From Zasmidium citrigriseum (lineage: Eukaryota; Ascomycota; Dothideomycetes; Mycosphaerellales; Mycosphaerellaceae), in contig NHNW01000008.1 in the NCBI GenBank assembly GCA_002786025.1, positions 806,001-870,000 on the forward strand: DNA of 64,000 bases, read 5' to 3'. Below, piece after piece: positions 20,877 to 30,896 of this stretch (position 1 is its first letter; each line of letters starts with the position of its first letter). The notes under the pieces were generated by a model that did not search any database, was not told the DNA's origin, and saw nothing but the letters and a program-made list of their open reading frames with translations. A program made the translations under genes and the position numbers.

Positions 20877-21588
20877 CAAAACCTTACTACGTTGATGAGA
20901 GATGAGAAAGCATCGTGAAGCCAAGGCGATATTCTTGGCTTAGTCGAACGATGGCTTGATAGGAGCAGGTGGTGTAGAGAATCCCTTTGGAAAAGGACCA
21001 GTCATCGATATAGTAACCACGGAATTCGTGCGAATTTCCAAAATCCGATTGTCACATCTCATCGTGGTGGTCTGGGCTATTTCGATACATGTATTTTGGT
21101 TGCTTACCTTTGCAGGAGACAGCCTTCGTCCAGCCTGGTATGACGAGCCCCTGATTTGAGAGTTCATCTTTTACCAGAACCCACGCATTTTGAAAGGCTT
21201 AGTAGCTTGCCTGTGACCAAAGAATTTTGCCAGAGGCCAATTAGAGACTCCTGATATGTATTTCTGGATTTTGTGTACTCTCCCCGTCCGTACGACTGGA
21301 AAGTGATGACCATCGAACGATGCAGCCCGCGTCAGGCTCCCGGTGACCAATCAAGTTAATTATTGCATTTAATTCTACGGGCATCGTGATTTCAGAGCGT
21401 ATATATACAACTGCTGTGATGTCTCTCAAGTCGGCCAAGACAATTTCTGCTTCTTCAAATCTGAAGGCGTTCTCAACCGCTCGAGACAAGATCCAATTTT
21501 CGGTGCACACTCGCCACAAGTACTCTCACAGTTCTAGTTACATGAACCAGTCAGAACTCACATACTCCCAAAGCCTGAGAGAGCCAAC
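20877..21588. promoter_or_regulatory. Upstream region of F-box gene C
   Basis: 712 bp. It contains the second exact copy of GACAGCCTTCGTCCAGCCT (21118-21136) and a good TATA box, TATATATA, at 21400-21407, about 180 bp before ATG 21589. No gene is seen. Confidence 0.5.
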
Positions 21589-22806
21589 ATGCCATCAACA
21601 GCAAGTCAAATCCAGGATCACCGCCCTGGACCCAAAGTTGCCACCCTTCCGCTCCCCAACGAGCTCATCTACGAGATCCTTGAATACCTGCCCAACACAG
21701 ACGACATTCTTTCCATTGGGAGTACCTGCCATCACCTCCGGAAAGTTGTCAACGAACGAGCGGAAGGTCTGAGCAAGACCATTATCTCCAGGGAACTTAC
21801 CCGCCTCAGGGCTCAGGTGCCACCCCCGTCATTCAGAGGCCTCACTCTCCTGGAAGCCGTTCGCGGATGGTCGCTCTACTACGCGGGTCTCGAGAGCCAC
21901 GACATCTTCTACGCCGCCAAAGCCATCGCTCGGCAATACAGACTGGAAAACGGGACCTTGGGACTGGACGAGCATGATGGTTCGAACCTCTACAGACTAG
22001 TCGAGTACCTCCTACGACTGAACATCCTCGTCCATCGCTCTACGCTCAAAGTCTGCGAGAAATGGGAAGGATTCAAACCAGACTGTTGGTCGGTGTATGA
22101 CCCTAATGTGTGGAGGCGCTTCATGTCGGATATGCGTGGTCAGCATCCCAGAACTATGGTCATCAATATGGAAGTCCGGCGGCATACGAGTGTGAACAAG
22201 CACGCGAGTCCCCATGTGCAGGGCGAGGGCTTTCTCACTCGGTATCTGCAAGCCGTGCAGGAGTATCCCGTCGATATCCTGGACGGTTTGATGGGGAAGC
22301 AGGACTGGCTGAACATGGCCCGTAGTGTGATCGCAGAACCGATCTGCCTGATTAACGCCAGAGAGAAGGCTTTGGGGAGCAAAGCGCTGCGGACGGCGAT
22401 CAGGCAGGGCGCCGGCTTTGAGGATGTAGGGGTGGAGAACTTCTGGAAGTTTTACGAGGAAAATTTCCTCGAGCAGATCGGTCTACCACTCTTCATCGGC
22501 CTAGGACAGAGCAAATTGGCCAACTACGTGCCTCGGATGAAGGTCCAGATCCGGAGTGATCAGACGCAAAACAAAGTCATGATGACCGATGTCAAGGCCG
22601 TACGTGCGACGCGGGAGTTCGCTGCTCGATTGTATCGGCCGCGGGAGGAGAGGAAGGAGCGGTTGCTGGATCCACAGAACCACTTGTTACGGGCGGCGAT
22701 TTACGAAGAGCTGCTGGTGCTGCCTCGGGGGGAGACGGTCCTTCAGGTGGACGTAGGCGTAGCTGGAACTAGACTTGTGTTTGCGATGCGACCGGACTCG
22801 CTCTAA
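21589..22806 (+). CDS. F-box protein C of a three-gene cluster
   Basis: Single frame, 405 residues. The F-box is LPLPNELIYEILEYLPNTDDILSIGSTCHHL, followed by ELTRLRAQVPPPSF, then FRGLTLLEAVRGWSLYYAGL and AIARQYRLENG, all matching gene A. The C-terminal FAARLYRPREERKERLLDPQ continues as NHLLRAAIYEELLVL, the shared family ending. A tail of about 30 extra residues follows (to RPDSL). Together with A and B this shows local duplication and divergence of one F-box family. Probable substrate adaptor of SCF ubiquitin ligase; no substrate-binding repeats (WD40, LRR) are visible. Confidence 0.85.
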   Translation: MPSTASQIQDHRPGPKVATLPLPNELIYEILEYLPNTDDILSIGSTCHHLRKVVNERAEGLSKTIISRELTRLRAQVPPPSFRGLTLLEAVRGWSLYYAGLESHDIFYAAKAIARQYRLENGTLGLDEHDGSNLYRLVEYLLRLNILVHRSTLKVCEKWEGFKPDCWSVYDPNVWRRFMSDMRGQHPRTMVINMEVRRHTSVNKHASPHVQGEGFLTRYLQAVQEYPVDILDGLMGKQDWLNMARSVIAEPICLINAREKALGSKALRTAIRQGAGFEDVGVENFWKFYEENFLEQIGLPLFIGLGQSKLANYVPRMKVQIRSDQTQNKVMMTDVKAVRATREFAARLYRPREERKERLLDPQNHLLRAAIYEELLVLPRGETVLQVDVGVAGTRLVFAMRPDSL

Positions 22807-23405
22807 AGGTGATTCGTTCTGCGTCTGGTGTTGCATGTGAGTGTCTTCTGAGGCAGGGTCACATGGATCGATCGGCTTCGACCGTCTGTCTGCATGGCGT
22901 GGAGTGGTTGTCAAGACCAGTGAAGTCTTTGATTTGGGAATCTGTATCGATCAGACAAGGGTTGAAGAGAGCTGTCAATAGATTCCTCAAAGGAAGGTCG
23001 GGCAACACGAAGTCTCTTCCTGTTCGCATAGCATAGCAAGCATGTCAGCAAATCCAAATCGACTCTCGTAGTCCATCTCACCGTTCACCTTCCTCACCTT
23101 TCAGGTCGCTGGTAAAACACACAGACACACTCTGCATCATATCAAGTCAATTAGATCTAATAATCTCCTCTACATCTACTTCTCTTTCCCCATAGGTCGT
23201 CTCAATGTGCATACAATCTTCGCCTCAAGGTAGCAGATAAAGACAGGCGGCTAAACTCTTGAATCCAGTCGAAGAGCCGCAGGTGCGGTCCGGCCGCGAC
23301 GTTCATATGTACGTTCGTTGTCTGGAGAGCTACGCCAGCACATCAGCATCAACCATCAACCTTCTACGATGACAACGTGAACGTACCCGCGCAGTCCTTC
23401 ATACA
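22807..23405. other. Convergent intergenic region, 599 bp
   Basis: 3' flanks of F-box C and of the Zn2Cys6 gene. A/T-rich stretch with TTAGATCTAATAAT near 23150. No gene or repeat supported. Confidence 0.45.
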
Positions 23406-24158
23406 TTACGCGCAGACCTCTTCCATGTTCCGTCGATACTGCTGTGACTGCATCATCAGGCGTCGATCTTGCTCGTCGAGTTTGACACGCATGGTCTCGA
23501 TTCGCTCGCTCAGCAGGACGATTTGTTTGTTGAGGTGTTCGAGAAGTTCCATCAGGCGCTCCGGGCCTTGGTCCTTCCTGGTGAGGATGTTAGTATGTGA
23601 TGATGGGAGACGGAGAGCCAAGCGTACTTTCTGATCGGTACCTCACGGTATTGACAGGTGATGTCGGCGTCTTTGCAAGCCTGGCAGGGGTCTTCGCCGT
23701 CCTGAAATGGGTCAGCGTCGATCTATCGAAGGTGTTGTGAACAGGCACGTACGCATTTCTGCTTCTTCTTCCTGCATTCCTCGCATGCCTGTTCGCCAGT
23801 CAGCCATGAAACTCGAGACGAAGACGAAAGGTGATGATACCGTTGCAGTCCGCTTGAACTTCTGTCGTGTTACGTACGATATCGGGCTGATGGGTATAGC
23901 AGGCGCTCGCGGAGGAGTAGTAGCCGACGGCAGCACTGGTGTGGAGGAGAAACGAGGCACTTTGTTCGGGTGGTAATCATACGGCTCCGACACCCACCCG
24001 CTGCCCTGGGTCGGGTTGACGAGAACGTAGCCTTCGTACTCAGGATGAGGTGCCATTTCATGGGCCGCGAACGGGTGATAGTGCAGTGCCGTCTGCTCGT
24101 AAGCCTGTTGCACCGGCATGTAGAACGCAGGCTCGTAGGCGAACATTTCGGAGGACAT
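23406..24158 (-). CDS. Small Zn(II)2Cys6 transcription regulator with coiled coil
   Basis: Four exons: 24158-23841, 23788-23753 (36-bp micro-exon), 23701-23628 and 23577-23406, with introns of 52, 51 and 50 bp. The product is 199 residues. The spliced zinc cluster is ACEECRKKKQKC then DGEDPCQACKDADITCQY: Cys-x2-Cys-x6-Cys-x5-Cys-x2-Cys-x6-Cys, an exact fungal binuclear cluster. The micro-exon encodes just the first three-cysteine half. After the cluster comes a linker (REVPIRKKDQG) and a leucine-rich coiled coil (LMELLEHLNKQIVLLSERIE) typical of Gal4-type dimerisation. There is no fungal_trans middle domain; the N-terminal 105 residues are Tyr/Pro-rich and may activate. Targets unknown. It is likely missed or split by automatic gene finders. 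Confidence 0.88.
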
Positions 24159-27100
24159 GTGCTTCTAGGATATAGAGCGTGGAAACATAGACAGGGTATC
24201 TTGAGATTAGGTGGGTATATGGGACGTGTTCGAATTTGATGTGTGCGTGTGCTAGGATGCGAGGTTGGGTGGGCGGAAAAGACTGGAGGAGGCGAAATGT
24301 CGTGTGTGCGTGAGGAGGTGGGCAATGGCAGGCTGATAGAAGTCTTTCCCGTGCTTAGCACGGCCACAGATGCCACTGCGTATCAACGTAACCCTCTTGC
24401 TCAGAGTCACGAGCCACCGCGCTCTCCTCAACGCGGGTCGTCATCCCGCCAATTTTTCCGGAGGGTTGGGAATAGTACTGCTTGAACTAGATGCGTGCAT
24501 GATGGAGGATTCACGAATCTCTCACCATATCCCTTTTGCCGAGACATTCGTTGGCATGCAGCTAGCTTCCAGATGGAGACAGTGCTATCCATTGCAAGAT
24601 TTGTTTGTATCCATCGTCATGCGGAACCAGAGCCAGAAATGGACCGGATATATCATCAAGGCATTCCGTCTACCCACTGACCCTTCTCCTCGACGGATTG
24701 GGAAATGCCATATCGGCTGTGATGACCGCCGATAGTAGGGTTGGGTGAGCCGTCGGGCCTGCGGCCTGGGTTGGATCGACGCAAGCACGATGCCGTCGTT
24801 TGAGGGGACAAGTGGCTGGTAGTGGCCACTGCTAAAGCACAAACTTACACGAAAGCCTGGCATTAGCTGGGGAAAAGGTGGGATCCGGTGAGCAAGTCGA
24901 GAGGTCGCCATGCCCAAGAGTGGTTGGGGCTACGTTGACTCCATCGTGCAGCCTGTCATTCGGCGCGGAAGGCTCGTCCCAGTGATGAAGCACGGATGAG
25001 ACCAACGCTAAGGGCTGCGGCCGTGATCCCTTTCTGCACGCCTTCTGCATCCAGCCATTTTTGTACAAAGCAAATGTTGGAGCGCTCCGCCGGTCGTCCC
25101 GTCTTTCGTCTCGAGAGTTGGCGTCATGCGTCGGACTTGGGCAGTCGTGCTCGAGCGTGAGCATACCAATGCACGCTCCGGTCTGAACGGAATAAAGCCG
25201 CAAGATTGTGCATGCAGGAGTTTTCGAAAATACGATGCCCAAAGATGCCGGCTCGATGTTCTATTGATACACGATCTGTTGTTCTTGTGGGTGCGTGTCA
25301 GCAAAACGCCATTGGAAAACGATGCAGTAGTGACATGACATTGTCTCGACCGTACTCCACGCGAAAGTTTCGCCATCTAGGGTCCTCCACTGACTGACGT
25401 GCAGGGCTAGAGAGCACCGCTGGTTACTACTATGCAGTATCCCGTCAGCGTCGTTCTCGGCGGCCGGCTCGCCCGTCAATGTGGTGGCAGTAGATGGCAA
25501 AGTTAATTGCACTAGAAACTCCGTCGTCTCACTGATATTGCTCAATGAGTGTATGACAGTCTTCTCTTCGCTTGCATCGGCGAATTTGCTACGCCGCAAC
25601 GTGGATATGTACTCAATCGCACGTGGTGCCAACGTCTTTTCACGTTGCAGTACCGTAGCAGGGGGTTTCCCGTCACCCGCAGGCTGGTTTGAGAAATCAT
25701 CGTCACTGCATCTGCGCAGGCGGGCAGTGCGTCGCATCTCAGATTTCGTGCTTGAAGCGGGCCGCGATCGATGGTGTGCATGAAGCCGACTCCCGTCATG
25801 CATGTCGAGGGACCATTGAACTTTGAATCGAGCTCTCCGCCTTGAAATATGCAGACCTGCATCTTTTGATTGCTTTAGATTGGGCCATCGGTAGAAATGC
25901 CTTGGAGACGGCCAAGGAAGAGGTCCAATCACCCGCAAGTGCGAACATAATCTGCCCAATGAGCTTGCTTACGCAGCGAATTCCCACTTGGTTGCAGTGC
26001 AAAGCCAAACAAACTGGTCTTGTGATGCTGTGAAGCTGCCAGAAGGCAGGATGCCGTAGTACTTGGTCGGTGTAGCGTCTGTTGGGCAAGAGCGCAGGAG
26101 CTTGGTACGAATGTACGAGACGCCTCATGACTCCATTCGTTCATTGAAGGCTATTGCCATTCCAGGCGGCCGTAATGGCCATGTCGGTTGGCAACCCTTA
26201 TTTTTTGGAGATTCGTCCGAAATGCAATGTGCTCTCTACAAGAGAACTTTCAGAACCGGGTCCCCGGTCCACGGAATAGACGCAGACGATCTTGATGGGG
26301 TATTTGCCTCGACCATGCGCAGCACGTCGTCGATCCTCGTCGATCCTCTCCACTTGAGCGAAGATGCGGTTGCTGACATCCGAGACCAGTACATTGCTTG
26401 TTGCGAAAGCCAAATCTCGTAATATATGAGGACACTGGGACCAATTGAGTGTGTGACTGCCGTTTTGGGTGGTCTGCAGCAATGGCGACCGAACCATGGA
26501 CGACATATGCTCTGGGACAAGGTTAGATGCACGATTCAAATGAGGCAAAAGCAAAGCAAAAGGCGCCGGTGGGAAGACCGGGTTAGTCAGTATAGCCTTG
26601 AGAAAGGACTGCAGGTCCTTCGGATTTCACCCGAATTCCTCCGCACTGTGCAGCCTACAGAATATGTCGTTGTGCGGTGTCTTCACCCTCGAAGCTGGAT
26701 AGTGGCGGCCCCATGGCAGGTTGCTAGGCGCTGACATCTGTTCGTGGGTGGAGTAGAGGATGTTTCCAGACTTTCGGGGTCGCATTCACGACCTCTTCCA
26801 TAGGGCGTACTTTCTCTTCGATATGTTTCGAGTACCAGTCAGAAGATCGAGTGATCACGCGCTTCTCATCCTCCTTAAAGGCAAGACATGCGTGGATGTT
26901 GGAGAAGCTCCCCGTTGTTCCCAATTGTTTCCCTCATGACGTGTGAGGCATGTTCGCCCGCGGAAGGAAGCAGGATCTAGGCCTCCATGCGGACATAGGC
27001 GACTGTCACACTCGACGGCGGTGCCGCAGCTGTCTCAAAGCCCAAGACGTGAATGTTGCAAGAAGAAGAAGAAACCGCGATGGAGACAACCAGCGCGAAG

Positions 27101-27412
27101 TTCGGCCCCCACGCTCAGCTCAGCCCGCCCGTCCGCACGTGACTCAACCCACGCTAGCGCCGCTTCCGTATCCATTCTAGAACACCTCAGCACAACGTGC
27201 GGTATATTTTCAGCCACGCCCTTGTCCCTGCCAACACTCATCAAACGCAAAAAAGCAGAAACACCAGACCAAAAGATTTCCTGTCCGACTGCGGGCACAC
27301 CTCCACGACTCCAAGAAACCGCAGAATCGCACCGTCGCGGCAGATAAGAACAATCGTAGGCTTCCATCAGCCTCATATTCAGAAAGTCAACCAGCTCGAA
27401 ATTCAGGAAGCC
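24159..27412. other. 3.25 kb without a supportable gene
   Basis: Many overlapping open frames lie on both strands but none shows a domain or convincing splice joints. The longest, minus strand 25959-25261 (232 codons), lacks an ATG at its start. A 66-codon minus frame at 26924-26724 has protein-like composition (FKEDEKRVITRSSDWYSKH) but is preceded by a stop. A short tandem of GTCGATCCTC units lies at 26327-26350. The stretch next to the SERF gene (27180-27412) is its promoter and 5' leader. Confidence 0.4.
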
Positions 27413-27649
27413 ATGGCACGTGGAAACCAGCGCGACAAGGCTCGTGAGAAGAACCAGGCCAAGATGGCTGCGGTGGTATGCATTATCTCTGGAAGGTCTG
27501 CGCTCGCCACCTGCTGACGATTAGGGATCTAGAAATCCAAAAACAACATGACGGGCAGCGAAATGCAGAAGAACAAAGAAGACGTCGCGGCCATCATGCG
27601 CGCCAAGCAGCAGGCCGCTGATGAGAAGAAGAAGGCGGAGAAGAAGTAA
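27413..27649 (+). CDS. SERF/4F5-family small basic protein
   Basis: Two exons, 27413-27475 and 27533-27649. The 57-bp intron has donor GTATGC and acceptor TCTAG; a nearer TTAG acceptor would break the frame. The product is only 59 residues: MARGNQRDKAREKNQAKMAA at the start, then KSKNNMTGSEMQKNKEDVAA and a Lys/Ala/Glu-rich end. This is the full 4F5/SERF pattern. Animal and worm SERF proteins bind RNA and modify amyloid-type aggregation; the fungal proteins are conserved but their role is little known. High charge and lack of hydrophobic residues suggest an intrinsically disordered protein, probably nucleolar or cytosolic. Confidence 0.92.
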
Positions 27650-28246
27650 TTCTCTCCCCTTCACCCGTTCTGGACTTTCTGGGCTTAGTCCTTAGTATGG
27701 AGGGTGTCAGGCTTAGACGAGCAATCACTGGGAGTTCTTGAAATGACTAACTGGCTGCGTTCCTGGCGAGGTTTGCTTTTACGACGGATAGAACGAGCAT
27801 ACTTATACCCCTCGAAAAATAAACTTATTGTGTTTGGTCAAAGCAAGTATTCCTGGCATTCTCCCTCCTTCTAGTTAAGAAAAGGCGTACTGTGTATGAA
27901 AACGGTATCATCGGCTAGAAACAGAGTACAGAAGAGAAAAAGTTGGTGTCTCCCATCAGGCTGCATATCCGAAGCCCATAGGTAGCCCCCACCCCTTTGA
28001 ATGTCCCCAGCATCCGCCCCTTTTACGAGTATGCCAAGAATCTCAGTCTTTTCCGATGTGACACAAAGGAGCCCGCATTTGGGGAGATAATGATGCTAGC
28101 GTGTCGATCGCGGATCGCAGTGCCCTGCCTGCTCGTGGTGGTACAGTGCCCATGCTTTGAGCCCTGCTTCGGATCTTGCCTCACCAGTCCATCCCGACCA
28201 TCTGATCCTCAATGCACGGCTAGCCTATGATGCAATCACTGGCCTC
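27650..28246. other. Convergent intergenic region, 597 bp
   Basis: 3' flanks of the SERF and VAP genes. Polyadenylation-like AATAAA is at 27819-27824 (AAAAATAAACTT), consistent with the SERF 3' end. No other gene seen. Confidence 0.5.
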
Positions 28247-29205
28247 CTAGAAGAACAGGTAGGCGATCAAGAAGCACAGCAAGCAGAGCAGTGCCACGAT
28301 CTGAACTGGAACACCGCCAGCTGGTGGTGCAGACTGCATGCTTGCAGGGTGTGTCTTCTCCGAACTCGACGCCTCTCCACCCGTCTTACGCTGGCGGAGA
28401 CCAGTCGCCTCAGCTGCCTGCGACTGTAATCGCGAGATGGTGTTCTTGGCTTCGTTGAGTTGACGTTGGAGGTCGTCTGAGTTGAGGCCGGCAGTGCTCG
28501 CAAAGGCTGATACGCCGCCAATGCTCGATTGCGATTGGGTCATATCGTGCATTTCTTGGGGCGGGCTCTTCGAATCACCCATGGTGCTCTGTCGCTGAGG
28601 CGTCACGGCGGCCGGAGAAGGGGAGGTATAGGCGGGTGGCTCGTCGTCGAGGTGAGATACGCCATTGGTGGCAGCCGCAGGAGTGGCGGAAGAGTCGGCT
28701 GGGAGGAAAGTGACCCGGATCTTCTTCTCTTGAATAGAGCTCTTTGCGGTCTGCTCAATGTTCTGCCAAATCTGGGTGACGTTGCTCACGTCCTTGTCTG
28801 GGGAGATAGCGACGGATTGGACAAGAAACTTGTCTCTGCAGCGGGCATCTGGCGGAGGGTCCTCCTTCATGGCCTGCAGCAGAACCTGGACCTCGACATC
28901 GCGGCCGGGCTCGATGCGACCAGAGTTGGGGCGGACGCAGTATCTGTATTACAAAGCATTAACACTCAGTGGCTCTTTCGCGACAATGCTTCGAAGGGAT
29001 GCGACGTACTGCTTAGGGGCGGTGGTCTTGACCTTGAAGGCCACAGGGTCGCTGTTGGAGTTGTGCAGTCGCAGGACCTGGGAGACCTCGTGCGTGAAGG
29101 GGCCTGTTTGGCGCATTGTTAGCCTGCTGCCACGCATTCAGGGACGTGCTCGCGATGCCACTCACGCTTGAAGCCGAGCTCCGGGGGCTGCAGTTCCACA
29201 GACAT
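28247..29205 (-). CDS. scs2: VAP/Scs2-type ER membrane protein (MSP domain)
   Basis: Exons 29205-29166, 29103-29010 and 28943-28247, with introns of 62 and 66 bp. The product is 276 residues. The MSP domain (about residues 1-120) reads MSVELQPPELGFKRPFT..., VSQVLRLHNSNSDPVAFKVK, TTAPKQYCVRPNSGRIEPG, VEVQVLLQAM and CRDKFLVQS: the classic surface that binds FFAT motifs. A Ser/Pro-rich linker, a short coiled coil (DDLQRQLNEAKNTISRLQSQ) and a C-terminal tail anchor (VPVQIVALLCLLCFLIAYLF) follow. VAP proteins tether the ER to the plasma membrane and other organelles and recruit lipid-transfer proteins. Full architecture is intact. Confidence 0.95.
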
Positions 29206-29720
29206 TGTAGGTGTTGCGGAGGTGTAGGCGGCGGGGTGGATGTCGAGGTGGTGGTGGTGATCCCAGGCGCCGAGACGTCAGGCACGGCGCGGGTCGGTTG
29301 GGGGTTGGAGAGAGAGAGTTCGGGGGCTGTGGCCGGCTGGTACTGGACGCTGCTGCTGAGGTCTCGTTTGCTGCGCGGTTTGCGCAATTGCTGGCAGGCG
29401 ATACGAGGATTGGATTGCAGGGTGAGAGAGATGGCGGAGGAGAGCGGCGTAGAGGAATGTTGGAAGTGAATGGGTTCAAGCATCCAAGGTGCTGGAACGC
29501 CCCGTGTGACGTAGGCCCGCATGTGTCAAACACGAGCTCTGAACTGCTCCAACACCTGCACTTCACCTTTCTTCATCTGACTAGAACCGTCGACTGGTCA
29601 GCACACCGACAGTCAGAAACCACCATCGCCTTGGCATTCATCGGATCCATCAACTAAAAGGCTAAAGCCCACTCTCCTGCCAACAGCAAGACCACATATC
29701 CATCAACCTCAACCGCCACC
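29206..29720. promoter_or_regulatory. Divergent promoter region of the VAP and UBA-UBX genes
   Basis: 515 bp between two divergent start codons. The UBX start has a strong context (CCGCCACCATGG). No TATA box or named binding site is clear. Confidence 0.5.
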
Positions 29721-30668
29721 ATGGGCGACCTCGACACCCTGACCGAGATGGGTTTCGACCGCGAGAAGGCCGAAATGGCCCTCAAGAAGGGCGGCAACCT
29801 CACCGGCGCCATCGACTGGCTGGACAAGAACGGCGAGAAGAGCATTGAAGAGCTCAAACAAGACGCCGCCGACGACGAAGAAGAGGAAGGTGCCCCCAAA
29901 CTGGAAGCCGGCGAGCAAGCCCGCAGCATGGTCTGCAACGAATGCAACAAGAAGTTCCGCTCTATGGCTCAGGCCCAATTCCACGCTGAGAAGTCTGGCC
30001 ACACCGACTTCGCTGAATCAGCAGAAGAGCTCGCACCTCTGACGGAGGAAGAGAAGGCGACGCGGTTGGCGGAGTTGCGATCGAAGCTGGCGGAGAAGCG
30101 TGCGAACCAAGCGGCAGAGGACAAGCTGGCCCAGAAGCGGAACGACGAGATCAAGAAGAAGCATACCAAAGAGACCGAGGACGCAAAAGAGGAACTCCAG
30201 CGGAAAGAGCAAATCAAAGAAGCGCAGAAGAAGAAGCAGGAGAAGGCAGACGACATCGCAGCCAAGAAGCGGATCCGAGAGAAGATCGAAGCGGACAAGC
30301 TGGCGCGGAAGAAGAAGGCTGAGGAGGAGAAGGCTATGAGGCAGAATCCGGCGGCTTTCAACCCTGGCGCTCCGACTGCTGCTGGTGCTGCTCCGGGTGG
30401 CATTCAGGCTGCTGCTGCGGCTCCTAAGGCGAATCACTCGGAGGCGAGATTGCGGTTGCAGACGTCGGGTGGCAATGTCATGAAGACGTTGCCGGCGGAG
30501 ACGACGCTGTTTGAGCTTGCGGAGTCGGTCAAGGCGGAGGTCGGTGGTCAGATCATCAGCTTCACGAGCAACTTCCCGCGTAAGGTTCTCAGGTATGAGG
30601 ATTTTGGCATGACGCTCAAGGAAGCTGGATTCGCGCCGAGTGCTGCATTGACGGTGCAGACGGAGTAA
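29721..30668 (+). CDS. UBA-UBX domain protein (UBXN1/SAKS1-like)
   Basis: Intronless, 315 residues. Residues 1-40 are a UBA domain (LTEMGFDREKAEMALKKGGN...AIDWL) that binds ubiquitin. Residues 70-95 contain a C2H2-like finger (CNECNKKFRSMAQAQFHAEKSGH). Residues 110-215 are a long charged coiled coil. The C-terminal UBX fold (about 240-315: EARLRLQTSGG, LPAETTLFELAESVKAE, SNFPRKVLRYEDFGMTLKEA) contacts Cdc48/p97; the FPR motif that inserts into Cdc48 is present (residues around NFPRK). Proteins of this type bring ubiquitinated clients to Cdc48 in protein degradation. The N-terminal finger is like that in UBA-UBX relatives of plants and fungi. Confidence 0.93.
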   Translation: MGDLDTLTEMGFDREKAEMALKKGGNLTGAIDWLDKNGEKSIEELKQDAADDEEEEGAPKLEAGEQARSMVCNECNKKFRSMAQAQFHAEKSGHTDFAESAEELAPLTEEEKATRLAELRSKLAEKRANQAAEDKLAQKRNDEIKKKHTKETEDAKEELQRKEQIKEAQKKKQEKADDIAAKKRIREKIEADKLARKKKAEEEKAMRQNPAAFNPGAPTAAGAAPGGIQAAAAAPKANHSEARLRLQTSGGNVMKTLPAETTLFELAESVKAEVGGQIISFTSNFPRKVLRYEDFGMTLKEAGFAPSAALTVQTE

Positions 30669-30896
30669 GGCTCTATGCGGTGGTGTTTTCAGTGGAGTAT
30701 GGGTTCTTTGTATACAAGAGCATGAGCGAGGCGCTGGCTGGTACGAAGTGGTTGCTTTAAGACGAAGCCGGAGTGGCATGAATGCATGAGAGACGAGATG
30801 ATGATGAGATGGGTGTAGCAGTAGTAGAGGACGAACTACACAGCGCCTGAGAGCTGTGTTTAGAGCGCGGATAATAGGTGTACAAAAGAGCTTCGT

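Noticed and set aside
25261..25959. 232-codon minus-strand frame
   Set aside because: Starts at TTG rather than ATG, has no recognisable motif and no splice partner; kept as a question in the findings only.
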